A stretch of 56,268 bases of DNA from a virus, in the IMG/VR virus record IMGVR_UViG_3300036832_001266, positions 1-56,268 of that record; one strand, written 5' to 3'. Positions 55,817 to 56,268 of this stretch are shown one piece after another. A model generated the notes under the pieces. The model was not told the origin of the DNA, ran no database searches, and worked only from the letters and a program-made list of their open reading frames with translations. The position numbers and the translations under genes are program-made. The first letter of the stretch is position 1; each line of letters opens with the position of its first letter.

Positions 55817-56199
55817 GAAACCTGAACCTGCTCGATCTATATCGTGACCGCGACGCCGCTCACCGTGTTTACGGTCATCCAGGCGACCATGGTTGCGGTG
55901 TGTTCAACGTGCCTTCGTCAATCGACAAAGGGCTGCTTACAGTCGTCGCATCGGATGGCGGTGAATGGGATCACGTCTCGGTATCCCGTGCAAACCGCTG
56001 TCCAAACTGGCCGGAGATGGAGCACATCAAACGCCTGTTCTTCAAAGATGATGAGGTGGCGATGCAGCTCCACGTGCCACCAGCGGACCATCTCAACATG
56101 CATCCGTATTGCTTGCATCTCTGGCGCCCGCAAAATGCACCGATCCCCCGTCCGCCTGGATGGATGGTTGCACCCGCTTCCACCAAGCCCTCCATCTGA
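55813..56199 (+). CDS. Conserved phage protein of the WDHVSVS...HP.CLHLWRP family
   Basis: 128 aa. GEWDHVSVSRANRCPNWPEM, EHIKRLFFKDDEVAMQLHVP and NMHPYCLHLWRPQNAPIPRP match a small protein very common in tailed phages (DUF7694-like): WDHVSVS....C..W.EM..IK.LFF..E..V.Q.H......HP..LHLW. Its function is not known. Last rightward gene, convergent with the minus-strand fragment at the edge. Confidence 0.78.
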   Translation: MRNLNLLDLYRDRDAAHRVYGHPGDHGCGVFNVPSSIDKGLLTVVASDGGEWDHVSVSRANRCPNWPEMEHIKRLFFKDDEVAMQLHVPPADHLNMHPYCLHLWRPQNAPIPRPPGWMVAPASTKPSI

Positions 56200-56206
56200 A
56201 GAAAGC

Positions 56207-56268
56207 TCAAGCTTCGGCGTCGGCAGAAGGAGCAGGATAGATCACCTCGACCTGGTCATCGGTCGTGA
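56207..56268 (-). CDS. C-terminal fragment of a minus-strand gene entering from the right edge
   Basis: Twenty codons reading TTDDQVEVIYPAPSADAEA then TGA (56207-56209); the N-terminus is outside the window. The composition (acidic, Pro/Ala) resembles the tail of the giant left-edge protein. It would be the last gene of the leftward arm if the genome is circularly permuted. Too short for a firm call. Confidence 0.35.
   Translation of the reverse strand, partial: TTDDQVEVIYPAPSADAEA

Noticed and set aside
1-56268. CRISPR array, integrase, DNA polymerase, insertion sequences
   Set aside because: No regularly spaced direct repeats of CRISPR length, no tyrosine or serine recombinase motif, no polymerase A/B/C motifs and no transposase with flanking inverted repeats were seen on either strand.

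Overview
The window is almost entirely a tailed-phage (Caudoviricetes) genome. It carries a full set of late genes (small-terminase candidate, terminase large subunit, portal, scaffold, gpT-like major capsid protein, adaptors, tailspikes, fibres) and an early arm of small phage genes with an SF2 helicase, an ERF recombinase and HNH endonucleases. Base composition is GC-rich. Several proteins point to an alphaproteobacterial, probably Rhizobiales (Bradyrhizobium-like), host: a PEP-CTERM-like C-terminus of the VPGP..GAGLPGL type, a small AEYCRKRAARCR protein, and late-gene families common in rhizobial phages. There is no tape-measure protein, tail sheath or tail tube. A very large virion protein contains a lysozyme-like segment, so a short-tailed (podovirus-like) virion is the best inference. 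No DNA polymerase, integrase, tRNA gene or CRISPR array was found.

Layout: two divergent arms leave a control region at about 38.7-39.8 kb. The leftward (minus-strand) late arm runs from 38.7 kb to the left edge. In order of transcription it holds small genes, an Ig-like protein and a TerS candidate (37.2-38.7 kb), then small genes and a proline-rich HPI-repeat protein (34.4-36.3 kb). Next come the RHH protein and terminase (31.2-33.5 kb), paired beta-domain proteins and the portal (27.6-31.1 kb). A KRGG-repeat protein, GroES-like protein, scaffold, capsid and decoration proteins follow (21.4-27.5 kb), then adaptor, fibre and tailspike genes (12.5-21.3 kb), a tail hub/stabilisation protein with an inserted carbohydrate-binding-like domain (8.9-11.7 kb), and small virion proteins. 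The arm ends with an asparagine-synthetase-like PP-loop protein, a GNAT-like protein and a >1,719-residue protein that runs off the left edge. Two short plus-strand groups (33.5-34.4 and 36.3-37.0 kb) are embedded in this arm.

The rightward early arm (39.8-56.2 kb) starts at a strong sigma70-type promoter overlapped by a perfect palindrome. It holds about thirty small, tightly overlapping genes, an SF2 helicase, a conserved 360-aa protein, HNH endonuclease, coiled-coil and ERF recombination genes, a DUF1367-like protein, an AP2-like protein, a TauE/SafE-type transporter and a WDHVSVS-family protein. Two minus-strand cassettes interrupt it: one at 45.6-46.5 kb with its own terminator, and an RHH / MT-A70 methyltransferase / PD-(D/E)XK-like nuclease cassette at 48.2-50.0 kb. 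A PEP-CTERM-like exported protein and two small membrane proteins lie between them.

Several genes depend on manual reading: the giant left-edge frame, genes shorter than 60 codons (13101, 31186, 33295, 35937, 39804, 54358 and others), and one gene (12459-12791) that appears to start at ATC behind a perfect AGGAGG. The minus-strand fragment at the right edge may be the C-terminal end of the giant left-edge gene, in which case the window is nearly one complete, circularly permuted genome.
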